This document shows, piece after piece, positions 12,302 through 24,297 of a stretch of DNA of 64,000 bases; the stretch's first letter is position 1, and each line of letters opens with the position of its first letter. Under the pieces are notes generated by a model, which did not search any database, was not told the DNA's origin, and saw only the letters and a list, made by a program, of their open reading frames with translations. The translations under genes and the position numbers were made by a program. This stretch comes from Antrodiella citrinella (taxonomy: Eukaryota > Basidiomycota > Agaricomycetes > Polyporales > Steccherinaceae): contig SGPM01000081.1 of NCBI GenBank assembly GCA_004802725.1, positions 26,313-90,312 of the forward strand, read 5' to 3'.

Positions 12302-13261
12302 GCAACGGCCGTTTTGCAGACTATGCGGACGAGAAGCTAGGTTACCACGTTGCGGATTCGAGACACTGAGACATATTTGTAACGATAAACTTTATTATGG
12401 CTCGCACACATGCATCGACACCGTGGCCGAGGTGATGGTACGGCGCGCAACAATATTAATTCGTGCTAGAACAAGAAAAATAAATCACCTGAACGCTTGC
12501 AAAATGAATACTCACCATAATATTAACCAGCATATGATGAGTGCGACAGCTACGGAGACTTTCTGTCACTGGTAGGACAACGGTCAACCACTCTCCTGGA
12601 CATACCAAATTCAGTTTCCGCGTGCCGACGCCCAGGATGTCCGAGTCAGCGACAGGTTGATCAATGGTCCCGAGTGCTGAAGACCCTCGCACCTATTCAA
12701 GAGGTAGCCATAATCTCCCCTCTGCTTAAGAACACTGTTTGAGGTGTGTTGCTGATAGTCCGACCCTATAGGCAGACACTGCATAAGTCACCTTGACGCT
12801 ACAAACTTCAAGAAGACTCGGCCCGCCGGGCCATGCCTTCAACTTGAGTGGAAGATGAAGCTTCGATGAAGCAGCATCGAGTGACAACTTTTGACGCGGC
12901 ATTCCGTACTGGTGCTAAATTTACGGGAGGTTGACCTAGATTGACGGGGAGAATGTTGAAATTGGACGGCACCTCAGAACAACGATCTTGTCAACTTGAA
13001 CTTGAATGGCCGGACAGAGACTATCGCTTGCGATTATAATGCCGACCAATGCATCGGACAGCGCGAACTACGACAGTGAGATTGGCCTTGGACTACGTCA
13101 TGTACATAGTCTTGTATGTATGGGAAGGAGAATGAATGCTGAGCGAGAGGAGAGGACGACGTCGATTGTTGCCGGAAAGTAAGTCAAAGGTGATCTTCGA
13201 GTTCGACGAGCGTCCCCAAAATTGCAATCCCGCTCGATCACCCGACTTACCCCCACACAGG
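12302..13261. other. Intergenic stretch, nothing recognised
   Basis: 3' region of the GTPase gene followed by sequence with frequent stops in all frames. I see no RNA gene and no repeat I can support. Confidence 0.45.
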
Positions 13262-13735
13262 ACAGGAACCATTACCCGCTACGCTGTATAGTATAGTGTA
13301 CAACAATTCGCTATGATACCACTGGTAGAAGACCTCTTACGCTTTAGAAAAAAGTATCTCGTAGCAATTTGCTTTTGTGTCTGTACTCACGTTTTACAGT
13401 AATCTTACAGTGGACAGTTCTTGTTTACAGAGGTCAGACATCGAATCGACATAGAGAAACATCGAGACATCCGCGACTTTGTTACCCAACGGCGAGTTCG
13501 TTCTGCATACGGAATACGGAAGTTCACCTTTGGGAAGGTGAGTACGGTCACGAGATGGAGACGACCAGATCTCACTTATGAGCATAGACGGCTTCTGGAT
13601 ACAAGATTTGTGTTGGACCACGATACCCATCGCCATGACTCTTCTGTAGAAATATTATTTATATGTATAAGGATGTCCGTCAACAGCATCACGGACTGGT
13701 ACGGTACCTCTGGTGGTGTATAATGTATTGATTTT
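13262..13735 (+). pseudogene. Deleted duplicate of the acyl-CoA oxidase gene
   Basis: This is a clear but broken copy of the gene at 1281-3340. Bases 13262-13350 match the end of its exon 2 (around 1590-1668), the intron between exons 2 and 3 is still present, 13408-13510 matches exon 3 (TGGACAGTTCTT..., parent 1731-1830), and 13525 onward matches the last 55 bp of coding sequence and the 3' untranslated region. About 1.45 kb of the parent between exon 3 and the C-terminal codons is missing. The copy also has a roughly 10 bp insertion with stop codons near 13290. The retained intron shows a DNA-level duplication, not a retrocopy. It cannot encode an enzyme. Confidence 0.85.
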
Positions 13736-14508
13736 TCTGTGCAATACGACATGCTCTCGACGTTGGTGGAAGAGTATGACCGCGAGTTGCGCGTGCAACA
13801 ACGGTCTACCGAGACGGAAATCGACCGCCATGGTGTGACCACCCGATGTTACGTTGGTCGTAGCGTCAACCGTAAACTAGCACGAAGCCGCACCACAAAG
13901 AGCCATATTCAAACAAGGAAAGAGGGTGCATCCGGATGTTCAGTAGCAGGAGTGTCAGCCTGAGAGAGTCCAGTCGGTTCGTCTGAGAAATGGAACGGGC
14001 TAGCACAGCCACGCAAGATCATACCAGAATGATCCAAAGTAGCTCTATGCCGTGTGCTGCTGACGATCGCTAGAACCAAGACATGAGGATGAAGGTCCTA
14101 GGTAGCTTGTGAGTGTGGCAGCACTACGTCGACTCGGCGAGTGAGCGCTAATGTTTTATTTCGGACACGTGCTTTTAGGTGTCCCGGGTCCTGTTCTGAA
14201 TTGGACGCGCTATCGAGACTTTACATAGCGGCAAGGGGATCAACGACGAGCTCAACGCCCATATCCCTAAAGACGTGAGTACTCCATGACATTCTGGATT
14301 CTGCATATCGCGCAGGACGTCTTCATTGTGCACTGCAGAGAGTTTAGAGGTCTAAAACGGATGCGTTTAGCGATGGATGGCTCGCCGAACTTTCGGATGA
14401 TGCATATCGACACACCTCTTACCGTGCACTTCGGAGCCCTTGTTTTGCGCGTATCTTACGAATTGCTCGCTGACCAGTATTCTTGACTAGTAACCTTCTC
14501 CCTCAACA
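13736..14508. other. Intergenic stretch and RPS2 upstream region
   Basis: No gene called. Bases 14232-14275 read as an exon-like run ending at GTGAGT, but nothing joins to it. The last part should hold the RPS2 promoter; the bases just before the ATG are pyrimidine-rich (CCTTCTCCCTC), as is common for fungal ribosomal protein genes. Confidence 0.45.
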
Positions 14509-14735
14509 ATGGCTGACGCTGCCCCCCGTGGACGTGGTGGATTTGGACGTGGACGTGGTGGAGACAGAGGAGGAAGGGGCCGTCGTGGACCCCGCCGCGG
14601 TGGACGCAAGGACGAGGAGAAAGAGTGGTACGTCTTACCACAAGCTAAATCTCCCTCGAAGCATATTAAGAATCTTATCGCAGGGTTCCCGTCACAAAAC
14701 TCGGACGTCTGGTGAAGGATGGAAAGATCAAATCT

Positions 14736-14775
<40 letters not shown>

Positions 14776-15405
14776 ACCAGATAGTCGATTTCTTCCTGCC
14801 CAAGCTCAAGGATGAGGTCATGAAGATTATGCCCGTCCAGAAGCAGACGCGTGCCGGTCAGCGTACTCGTTTCAAAGCGTTCGTCGCAATCGGTGACTTC
14901 GAGGGTCACGTCGGCCTCGGTGTCAAGTGCGCAAAGGAAGTCGCCACCGCCATCCGTGGTGCTATCATTCTCGCCAAGCTGTCCGTCATCCCCGTACGGA
15001 GAGGTTACTGGGGTGCCAACCTTGGTGAACCACACACAGTTCCCTCGAAGGTCAGCGGAAAGGTCGGCTCAGTCATGTGCCGTCTCATTCCTGCGCCCCG
15101 TGGTACTGGTCTCGTTGCCGCTCCCGCTTGCAAGCGGTTGCTGCAGCTGGCTGGTGTCGAAGATTGCTACACGCAATCGAAGGGTTCCACTGCGACCATG
15201 GGTAACTTCTTGAAGGCCACTTTCGCTGCTGTAAGTCAACACAAACGTATCGATTCTTCGTCGCACTGAACCTTATCTCTTTGATTAGATCACAAAAACC
15301 TATGCCTTCCTCACACCCGACCTCTGGCGAGAGATCCCCGTCTCGAAGCTTCCCTACGACGAGCACAGCGCCCATCTCCAGCTCGCTGCCAAGAAGGCGT
15401 ACTAG
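14509..15405 (+). CDS. RPS2: 40S ribosomal protein uS5 (S2)
   Basis: Structural protein of the small ribosomal subunit that lies near the mRNA entry channel and affects decoding accuracy. Three exons (14509-14627, 14684-15230, 15289-15405) give 260 residues, close to the yeast length of 254. The N-terminus is the usual Gly-Arg-rich tail ([16 protein letters not shown]). Then come the eukaryotic uS5 landmarks: [11 protein letters not shown], the RNA-binding block [58 protein letters not shown] and the C-terminal [16 protein letters not shown]. The start codon is the only ATG before the Gly-Arg tail. Both introns are 56-58 bp. I saw no clear snoRNA in either of them. Confidence 0.98.
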
Positions 15406-16175
15406 ATTATTGCATTATGATTTTCACATTTGTATTCTGATTCAAAATGTTATGGACGCATGCCCCATGTCCTTCAACGATGTTACTTCCTTAGGTTTGC
15501 GGAATCAGTCTCTAGTGCATATGGAGGGCAGCCATCTTACACGTACAGAACTGCTCAGATCGACTCTCACCCACCAAGTGCGGAGCTGCAATGCTGTCAC
15601 GCAGTGATCTTGTGAATGTGCCACAGACAGCTCTGGGGTACTTGCGTCGTTGAGGGTGTGCAATGCATGATTGTGTTACATAGCTCTTGGCGAACAAAGT
15701 CCGCCGACTCGGGGTCATCGAAAGTACTTTGTCACTCTCGCCAAATTGTATGTATCAAACTACTGAGAGATGCGAAAACCTTCCGCCGGTCTGCACCGTT
15801 TTGTCCATCAAAGGCAACAGTTCCAGGGTAGAACTACGTGCAGGAGGCGAAGGAACGCTGCGTAACCTTTTGCGTATGGGTAGCACCGGATTTGATACGA
15901 TATCCCGGTAGACATTTGGATGCTCTGGGGCTGCGACAGACCGGAACCACGTAAAAACGTGTACACCACCATTCTTGAGCTGTTTGGCCAGAAAACCGTG
16001 ATAGCTTTAACGAACATGTCATGGAGGTTGATACGAGCAGGGTCCCGTGTGCAGGTCTTTCTTGTTCAAGCTGCGTCTACGTATCGGATGACTGAATACG
16101 CCCATCAGTCGCTGTCACACTCCAGACATTGCGCGGCGTACGAACCTTCGTCTCCTATTCCATGCTAGCTTGCTT
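15406..16175. other. Intergenic stretch between convergent RPS2 and RSA3
   Basis: Holds the 3' ends of two convergent genes. The open frames on the plus strand are short and show no domain. I see no RNA gene or repeat. Confidence 0.45.
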
Positions 16176-16845
16176 TTATTGAACCCCCTCTAGAACGACC
16201 TCCATTTCGTTCACATCGTTGGTTCCGCGCGCGGACGGTGAGAAAACTTCAGCACCCGACGCCAATGAATCAATGAGGAGCGCAAGGCGGGAAGGATTCA
16301 TATTGGGTTCCTGGAAAACAACGCAAGAAATATCAGCGATATTCCGGTCTGTGGGAGTGGTCCGAACAGAATGTACATACCTTTCTTAATTCGTCCAGGT
16401 CATCCGCGAACGCATCGACAATTGTAGTCATCCAGAACTTCCGGAATTTGTCCTTCAGCTCCTGCTCTTTCCGTGCATCCTCATCTATATTCCCCGTGCT
16501 GGGAAGGAACGGCGGAATAGGAATGGACCCAGCTAGTGGCTGTTCTGGAGAGGGAGACTTCATTCGTGTGTCCTTTCCGGTAGTGGTGACCTGAGAAGGT
16601 CGCCTAGCATTTGGGGCATCGGCTTCGGAGTCTGTGGAGTCGTCCGATGACGAGGACGACGATTCGTCGTCGGCAAGCTTGTCTCCTGCGGAAATGACTG
16701 GTACACTTTTGGCTGCCGAGGTAGAAGGACCAGCATCGGACGATGAATCGGAGTCGGAGCCTGAGGATGAGTCCTCAGACGACGACGCAACGCGTCGTTT
16801 GCGTTTACGATTGCGCTTTCTCGTCACTGAAGGTTTTGCGGACAT
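16176..16845 (-). CDS. RSA3: Ribosome assembly protein 3
   Basis: Nucleolar factor of 60S pre-ribosome assembly. Two exons (16381-16845, 16176-16310) with a 70 bp intron give 199 residues. The first 85 residues are a basic stretch (RKRNRKRKRR) followed by long acidic Ser/Asp runs, typical of nucleolar proteins. The C-terminal part carries the Rsa3 domain: KFRKFWMTTIVDAFADDLDE, then across the intron NPSRLALLIDSLASGAEVF. Yeast Rsa3 is about 220 residues with the domain in the same place. The gene is divergent from ADE2 with 142 bp between the start codons. Recognition rests mainly on the C-terminal domain, which is distinctive. Confidence 0.88.
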
Positions 16846-16987
16846 GGTGGTTGGAGGAGAGACCGACGTTTACCGCGACGGCAAAATCTTAGATTGCGCG
16901 TCAAAACAATCCTTGGAAAATTCACGCGCTTCTTCCTTTAGCACTTGTCCACCACAGTCGTTCAAACAATCCCGTCCATCTGAGAAC
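16846..16987. promoter_or_regulatory. Divergent RSA3-ADE2 promoter
   Basis: Only 142 bp separate the start codons of RSA3 (minus) and ADE2 (plus), so both promoters and leaders must share or overlap here. I see no TATA box of good quality. Pairing a ribosome-assembly gene with a purine-synthesis gene would suit growth-linked co-expression, but that is inference. Confidence 0.6.
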
Positions 16988-18951
16988 ATGGACAAGACTG
17001 TGGGGATTCTAGGTAGGCGTGGGTGTACTTATTTTCTCAGTGAAACGTCCTAGCTTACCAGAATTCTATCGTACAGACCCAGTGCCCACATTCACGTGTA
17101 TCGGTCCTGATCCTGAATAATACAGGTGGAGGCCAGCTAGGTCGGATGCTTGCAGCTGCTGCATCTCTGCTGAACATCGACGTCGTTATTTTGGATTCAG
17201 GCGATCATGCGCCCGCCAAACAGATCCTCACGCCCCGCCGGCCAGAAACGTCCCATGTAGACGGGTCGTTCACAGACCCAGTGAAGATCCGTGAACTTGC
17301 CGCAAAGGTGGATGTCCTCACGGTCGAAATTGAACATGTGGAAGCCAATGTGTTGGAAGAAGTGGAATCCTCGCTGCCGCTGGGAGTGCACCCCCGCCCA
17401 TCCACGATCCGAATTATACAAGACAAATTTGTTCAGAAGGAGCATTTACGGAAAGCTGGGTCGCCCGTGTCCGAGTACTTACCGGTTCAACCCTCTGCTG
17501 AGTCCATATCCGATGTCGCATCCAAGCTCGGACTTCCTTTCATGCTCAAGAGCCGCACTCTTGCTTATGACGGTAGAGGAAACTTTGTTATTCGAGATCT
17601 TTCGCAGGTCGAGGAGGCGCTATCCGTGCTCAAAGATAGACCATTATACGCAGAGAAATGGGTGCCATTTTTTAAGGAGATTGCAGTGGTAGTTGTGCGA
17701 TCCACGACTGGCGAGATCGTCTCATACCCTGCGGTGGAAACTGTCCACAAGGACAATATTTGCCATTTGGTGTTTGCGCCTCTGAGGAGTCGTGATCCTG
17801 CTGTGCAGACTCGAGCGAGGGTAGCTGCTGAGGCAGCAATCAAGACCTTCGAAGGCGCCGGTGTCTTTGGTGTAGAGATGTTCTTACTATCCGACGGTAT
17901 GTTTTTTTGACCTCGCAGATAAACGCTTTCTTAGCTTTTGTGTTCAGGGACTATATACCTCAACGAAATTGCTCCAAGACCTCACAATTCGGGTCACTTC
18001 ACTATAGAAGCTTGCGAAACTTCTCAGTACGAGAATCACCTCCGCGCCATCCTCTCTCTTCCACTTGGTTCTACCGCCCTCAAAGTCCCTTCAGCCGCGA
18101 TGCTCAACATCATCGGTGCCTCATCTAACTATCAGGAGATCCTGACCTTGTCCCAACGCGCCCTCTCGATTCAAGGAGCGTCCGTCCACCTGTATGGTAA
18201 ATCCGAATGTCGCAAAGGACGGAAAATGGGACACATCACTGTCGTGGCACCTTCCGACGCGGAGCTCCGCCGACGCCTTCGTCCCCTCCTCGAGATCCTT
18301 CCAGGTGGCAGCCCATCGTTTGAAACTGATCTGTATGCTCCGATACCTCCTGCTATCGGGTACTCGCACAGTCATCCGCTCGTCGGCATCATCATGGGCT
18401 CTGACTCCGACTTGCCCGTCATGCTTCCTGCAGCACGCATCCTTGATTCTTTCAAGATTCCATACGAGCTCTCCATCGTTTCGGCGCACCGTACGCCTGA
18501 CCGGATGGTCGAGTACGCTAGGTCGGCAGCATCGAGAGGGTTGAAGGTCGTCGTCGCTGGTGCCGGGGGCGCGGCACATCTTCCTGGAATGGTTGCTGCG
18601 ATGACGGCGTTGCCTGTTATCGGGGTACCAGTGAAGGGAAGCACGCTGGATGGTGTGGATTCGCTGCATAGTATCGTGCAGATGCCTGTAAGTATCGTAT
18701 CCTTCTATGTGGTGATCGTTCTCTTGTGCTGAACACGATGCGTGTGTTTTCAGAGAGGCATACCCGTTGCCACCGTCGCCATCAACAACAGCACCAATGC
18801 TGGATTGCTTGCTGTGCGTATTCTCACCGCTGGCCTTCCGGAGTTGGTTGGGACCATGGAAAACTACATGACAAAGATGGAGAACGAGGTTCTAGCAAAA
18901 GTCGACAAGTTGGAACAGGTCGGTTGGGAAGTGTACGAAGTGAAACGGTGA
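16988..18951 (+). CDS. ADE2: Phosphoribosylaminoimidazole carboxylase
   Basis: Converts 5-aminoimidazole ribonucleotide and CO2 to its carboxylate in purine synthesis. Four exons (16988-17012, 17126-17896, 17948-18687, 18754-18951) give 577 residues; the yeast enzyme has 571. The N-terminal half is the PurK-type ATP-grasp enzyme: [10 protein letters not shown] at the start, [37 protein letters not shown] and [13 protein letters not shown]. The C-terminal part from about residue 408 is the PurE mutase: [38 protein letters not shown] and PVIGVPVKG. This PurK-PurE fusion is the fungal and plant arrangement. The first exon is only 25 nt and the first intron, at 113 bp, is longer than its neighbours. 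No damage is visible. Confidence 0.98.
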
Positions 18952-19263
18952 AACGAAACATTCATATGTAGAAATAACATCGTGTGTGTACAGTAACCTG
19001 TACAAGTCTGCTGCATCTAGGTAACATTTTCCTGATACACATGCGTGCAGCTATGGTTCTAGGAATTATCCAAGATCGCAGTGTCCGAAAATCAATGGTA
19101 GCAAATCACTCGAAAGTAAAATCCAGGGATACAAAAGCGATGGGCAATGTTGTCTACAAGTTTCAAATCGTCTATGGGATAGCATGTCAAAAGCGTAGTC
19201 CGTCAAATCATCAAAGCATAAAAGGTCGTAAGAGTTCAGAATCCAAACCTGATCGATAGAATT
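18952..19263. other. Short intergenic stretch between convergent genes
   Basis: Contains the 3' regions of ADE2 and of the glucan 1,3-beta-glucosidase gene. AT-rich, with nothing else recognised. Confidence 0.5.
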
Positions 19264-22043
19264 TCATGCAGGAGTAGGGGTCGGAGTAGCGACAGCGGCA
19301 GCTCCGCACAAGAAGCTTGTCGATGCCTGAGGGGCATTCCATGCATCCGGGTAGATGCATCCCTGAACAGGAGCGGCGACGGATGCCGTATCTGTCGGGT
19401 CCGCCCATCCACTCCCAGTCGTGACTCCACTGAATGTTGGTCCAGGCAAGGTCGGTGCAGGGCTTGTATCAGTGTATTGAGGCAGGAGCAACGGGTTGGC
19501 ACCGTTGACGTTGGAAATTGCTGGAGGCGGGTACTGCGAAAGAGAAGCGATAGCGGTGGCGGCGATCGTTCCTGCGCCTGCGCCCCCGGTCTGCCAGGGT
19601 TGGTACGTGGTGGTGAATGGAGTCGTGAAGTTCACTCCGATGGAATCACAGACACCAACAGCTTCACGGGGGTCTGTTGGCATCCAGCCTAAGTGCGTGA
19701 CAGTAAATAATAAGTATCGCAACATATTATTTTCGAGATAGATACGAACCATTCTCTAACCCGAGCTGATAAGACCAGAAAGGAGATTCTACTTGGCCAG
19801 TGACGGACGATGCTCCAATCTACACTTTCATGTGAGTTTTAAAGATCGTGAAATCGACAGGGACGTACCTTCCAGGTCCAGAAGAAATAACCAGGGAAGT
19901 GCATGGCATCCATTTCTGCCATGGCGAACTGCTTGATTCCGTCCTTCATATCCTGCGTCCAGTTCTGCCAGTCGCCCCACTGACTACAGTTACCGAAGGT
20001 AGGTTGACTACCAACGCCTTGCACCCATAGGCCACACTACGCGAGACATCGTTCAAGACATTATACCCAACAGATGGACACACAACTCACGTCGTTGATC
20101 GCCGCGCTGAACTCCCCTGTGATGGTAAGACCGAAGTCGAACAGGGATTGATTGACCTGAAATCCCTGACACGCAGCTGTCGGCCAGTGGTCGAGCGGCG
20201 CGTCAAGTCCGCCACCAAAAGCCTGGAAGTAGCATCAGAAACGTGTGTGCTGAATGTATCTGATAAAACACATACGACATAGGGATGCGTGTCAAGTACA
20301 ATTCGCTAAAAAAAAATCTTCGGTAAGTGCGATGAAAACGGTAAGGTCAAAGTGCACCCACATCGGAACCGGGTAGGAAGTCTTTCCATGGTGTAAGTCC
20401 CAAGAATCCGTCGTGGACGACCATATATGCGCCGTTCCCGATACCGGTCTATGAACAAATAAATTCACCATGCACAATGAGATAATCCGAGGGATTGCTT
20501 ACGATATCTCGCAGCATATCGTAACATTGCAAGTAACTAACGGACAAGATCAGTTGAGTTCAAGTATGCAGTGGAGTGTAGAAATTGCACATACAACCGA
20601 TCCAGCTGATCGCGTCCTATGATACCCATGAGGGGTTCATTGATTACACCAAACATTCGCACAACGTCCTGGTAGTCGTTTTGACTGACGAACTCGGCCA
20701 GGACGCGAATATAACCCATGGTGCGATCCGCGTTGGCAATGCCCATTGGTCCGTTCAAGAAGTTGATTGGACCTAAGCGGCCGCTGTGATTGTATCCTGA
20801 CAGACGCACGATGGCCCGTCAACGCCATACACTTTGAGTAACTAGTGGAGAAAGCATACCGTTCTGACTTCCTGGTGCGGTGTGCAGTTCAAGGTACATC
20901 CGCAGCCCGTACTTTCGGGCCCATTGGATCGCAAGTAGAACGTAATTCCAGGCTGTCTTAGGCAAGAATGGTTCGCCGGGCCATACGTCAATCGCCCAGT
21001 AGGGTACAGGAAGCCGAACCCAGTTGAGACCCGCAGCGGCGATCTGAGCAAAGTCTTGCTCGGTCTGAAAAAAGAGATTTATCAGTACAAAACAGACAGG
21101 GGATCAACGTTTGCTTACAACGAATGTCTTGTAGTGATCCTCTAATTGACTTAACCCACCTCCCGGGTTTGTGTCGTTCGTCATGGCTACGCTCAACGTC
21201 CACTCATCAACTACCAATCCTCCTGGTAGAGCTGGACTGGGAGTAGAGTTCTGATACTTTTCAAATAGCGCGGGGACGATGAAAGGTTCCAGAACGAGCC
21301 ACCCTCCGAGATTGACTCCACGAATTTGGTCGTTCATAAAATCCCAAGTCTCGTTGAGTGCGGGCGTGAAGGACTGGGGTTGTGCGCCATTATTGAACGG
21401 GTCCTTGGGATCGTCAACCCCTACATGATCGTCAGCCCATGAGTGTGAATAGTCTGTTAGGACGCTTACAATACCCCCCAAACGAGTTGTTGTATGTGAA
21501 GGTGACGCCGTCTGCAGTCGTGACAAGAGAGCCATCGCCACCGGTAGTGGCACCAGTAGGAGAGTGTGGGTTACTGGCAGTCGTACCGCTGGATTTCTTG
21601 CTTTTGTGAACAAGAACTAGTGGTAGCACTACTGCGAGAACCACGACCACCACCGCCGCTGCTGCAGCTCCAATTATCCAACGCAGCCGTCTTGAACGGT
21701 GTGGACGAGCGAGATCATCGTACGGACCAGTAGGTGGCTGCTTTTCATCGTATTGTGCGAGAGGATTTGCAGAATCGGCACCGAGAAAGAGAGGTCGAGA
21801 AGTATCGTCGGGGGTGTCCAAAACGGAAAGAGTACTGGGCGGGATGAGCGCGCCGGTCCGCCGTTCCCCGGGCCCGACACCACCAACTTGAACTGCCAAC
21901 TCCTCGTTGGTCTCAGCCCCGCTCGTCGACCGACTATAAGGAGTTGCGACCAACGATGACCGATATTCACCGGGAGTACTGGGAGCAGATAGTCGGGGGT
22001 CTTGGAATGGGTCCAGAGAAGGTGTGGAAGCTCGGTACGCCAT
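19264..22043 (-). CDS. Membrane-anchored glucan 1,3-beta-glucosidase (GH5)
   Basis: Exo-beta-1,3-glucanase of family GH5 that trims cell-wall beta-glucan from outside the plasma membrane. Eleven exons (21470-22043, 21119-21420, 20860-21064, 20595-20796, 20503-20536, 20362-20448, 20276-20305, 20091-20222, 19869-20036, 19750-19819, 19264-19688) give 742 residues. It starts with a disordered cytosolic tail, a basic RSRRLRW stop and one hydrophobic anchor at about residues 121-144, so it is a type II membrane protein like Aspergillus ExgD. The catalytic domain has RGVNLGGWLVLEPF, LNWVRLPVPYWA, HTAPGSQN, the acid/base Glu in VINEP and the nucleophile Glu in GEFSAA, then FFWTWK. A Ser/Thr/Pro-rich tail closes the protein. 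An in-frame ATG at 22127 is possible, but the one at 22043 suits the family better. Confidence 0.93.
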
Positions 22044-23428
22044 GTCGATCCTTTTAATGGGCCTAATATTAATCTTCTCAACTTCGCCACTTACTTTTCT
22101 GCTAGGGACAGAGAGAAGAGTTTCCAACCAACCCGTCGTGAAGGGGATTCTTCAACGTTCTCCAGCGCTGCTGCCTTCCCCCGAATCCGGAGCATTATGT
22201 ATAACGATTCCAGTTGGCCGTCTATCTCTCCATCGGCTTCAGGGCACCGTGACGACCTGAGAAACCTCTCGACATATACTTATCTTAGACAAGAACAGGC
22301 TGCCGATGTTGAAAAGTGTGTTTTTTCAGCGTCCTCTTGGGTGCATCTTTCCGGGTGCAGCATGGTTTCATCATCTGCCTTGCGTTTCTCCACTTCGATA
22401 TTCTCATGCTTGTCGGACCGACCTTGCATTCCATGTTCTTTACTCTACGTCAACTTCTGGTTGCTCCATCATGATGATGACCATGACATCTTGTGAGTAG
22501 TCTCTCGTGTAAACGGTTGTGAATGTAGATCACCTTTCATGCCATATAGATTGTCGAGGACAATTATACACCGCACAGTCATATTCGCGCACACATACTC
22601 TCCTGGAAGATCTTTCTTCTCGATACAAAGTGTGCCTGTCCTGTCATTCTCTCTGGTCTCTGCACTGGACCATTGGTTTCTTGCCATTCATTCGATCGGT
22701 ATCTTTCATAAGATGGCTCCATTCGAATTATCGTGGATGATCGTCCTGCGAAAGCGCGTCACCCTCGGTCCCAATATCATCGGACCAATAGCCACTTGCC
22801 TTGGTAGGTTATCTGCCCCTACTCCAAATGTTTATGACTATTCATCATCCGGACGGATGTGTTTGTCTGGGGACACCGGAATAGGAGGCGCGTCTGCTGT
22901 TTGTCCTGGATGTTTGCATAAAATGAAGATTATTCGATATTCATGAATGCCTTGTGGAATGTGTCTGTATACAGCATGCGTATACTCATCACGTCGCCGC
23001 CAGGCCTGCTGGGAGAGCCCGTGAAGATGTAGGTGCCCTTCTCTTTGCCCGCGTTCCGAGGAATCGACTAGATTGTCGGCACACATGAGATCTGCGAGGA
23101 CCTCAATGACAGAAGCGATTGATACATACAGGTCGCTACCACGAAAGTCCAACATAAATAGTTTTACGTGCGCACAGAGAATTGAGGCCTAAGTAAGGAA
23201 CGAAGACGAATAGTCGAAGCCGGTAGGCTCTCATACAACCAATGCACTGTTTGAAAGTTGTGCGCATCCATGCCGACAGCCGGACCAACTGGTGCGTCGC
23301 TCTGTGAGCTATTATTATCCTGATTTTCCTGGGATTCAGTGTCGGCCGTGCGGTGTTAGCAGTGCGCAGAGTAGAGTCGCTTGCATCGTGAACAACGACT
23401 TGCAATAGTCTGATACTCGGCAACTCAC
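22044..23428. other. Gene-poor stretch upstream of the glucanase gene
   Basis: It should contain the glucanase promoter (minus strand, start at 22043). Between 22260 and 23430 I see only short open frames with no domain and no consistent splicing. Confidence 0.4.
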
Positions 23429-23630
23429 AGGACCAAAATGTCCACACGTCAAGGTCTCCTTCCAGTCCTCAATCTCAGGGGCCCACTTGTATAAAAGCTG
23501 GACGGAGGGAACTCGGCGAAGGAAGATCACTGGTAGAAAGAGCAGTCCAAGCCGCGACGGTGTGATCCCAAGGTCGGCCGAATTGTACATTTCGAATGGC
23601 AACCAAGCCCCGATATAAATGAAGAGCAAT
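23429..23630 (-). pseudogene. Fragment of an Na+/H+ antiporter gene
   Basis: Read on the minus strand, about 65 codons match one exon of the intact antiporter at 25909-26112: IYIGAWLPF, LGITPSRL, FLRRVPSVQLLYKW and CGHFGP correspond to IYIGAWLPF, LGITPWKL, FLRRIPSVLLLYRW and CGHFGP. The fragment stops exactly at the exon end and keeps a GTGAG splice donor, so it came from genomic DNA. I find no matching upstream or downstream exons on either side. It cannot make an antiporter by itself and lies inverted about 2.5 kb from the intact gene. Confidence 0.8.
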
Positions 23631-24297
23631 ATATGCCAACGAAGGAGCGGACACCTAAGCCTCGGTGAGTGTTGAAAACTGATGATGGTGGTGAATACAC
23701 ATACTGCCAGCAGGTTCATGCCACACTTCGTCGTAGATATGCAGTGTCCGCTTTTTGAGTCGAAAATGCAAGGGCCCTTCCCGCCAGTGTGGTTGAGAGA
23801 CACACAGAAAAGGGATGAGATGCTGAGGAGAACACAAGCCTCATTCCGAAGAAATTTATAGATCGAGCGACAGAAGGCTGGTAAACTGTCATGGTCTGCG
23901 TCTTTTCAAGACTGGTGATGGCAACGAGGTGTCTACAAGCATTCCATTTTCGACCATTGGGGTGTTTTCAAGTTCATTGCAATAATTCCAGTGACCGGTA
24001 TCCGATCGCTCGTCAATGTCCGAAGCTGGAGGACCAGCAGAGAGCAGATATGCAGTCACTAGTCTGCTGCTGCTAATGCCACGAAAGTACGCGGGAGTAT
24101 ATCATTGTGATCCTGAACAGAATACCAATAAGACCAATAAGGATATAAGTGGTGCACGTACACGTACCTCATAACAAGAAATAAACATTAAAGATCTCCG
24201 GGACGAGTGTTCTGACTCTGAGTTCGAGTTAAAGGCGGGCTGACGGATCGAGAAAGCAAAGATGTGCAGCAATTGTCGTTGTGTGTATGAAGGTTAT
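23631..24297. other. Intergenic stretch before the tRNA gene
   Basis: No gene recognised. The minus strand keeps an open frame leading into the antiporter fragment, but it shows no similarity to the parent gene. Confidence 0.4.

Noticed and set aside
14232..14275. Exon-like run ending in GTGAGT before RPS2
   Set aside because: Too short, and no partner exon or domain could be found.
14628..15288. snoRNA in the RPS2 introns
   Set aside because: The two introns are only 56-58 bp and show no box C/D or H/ACA pattern.
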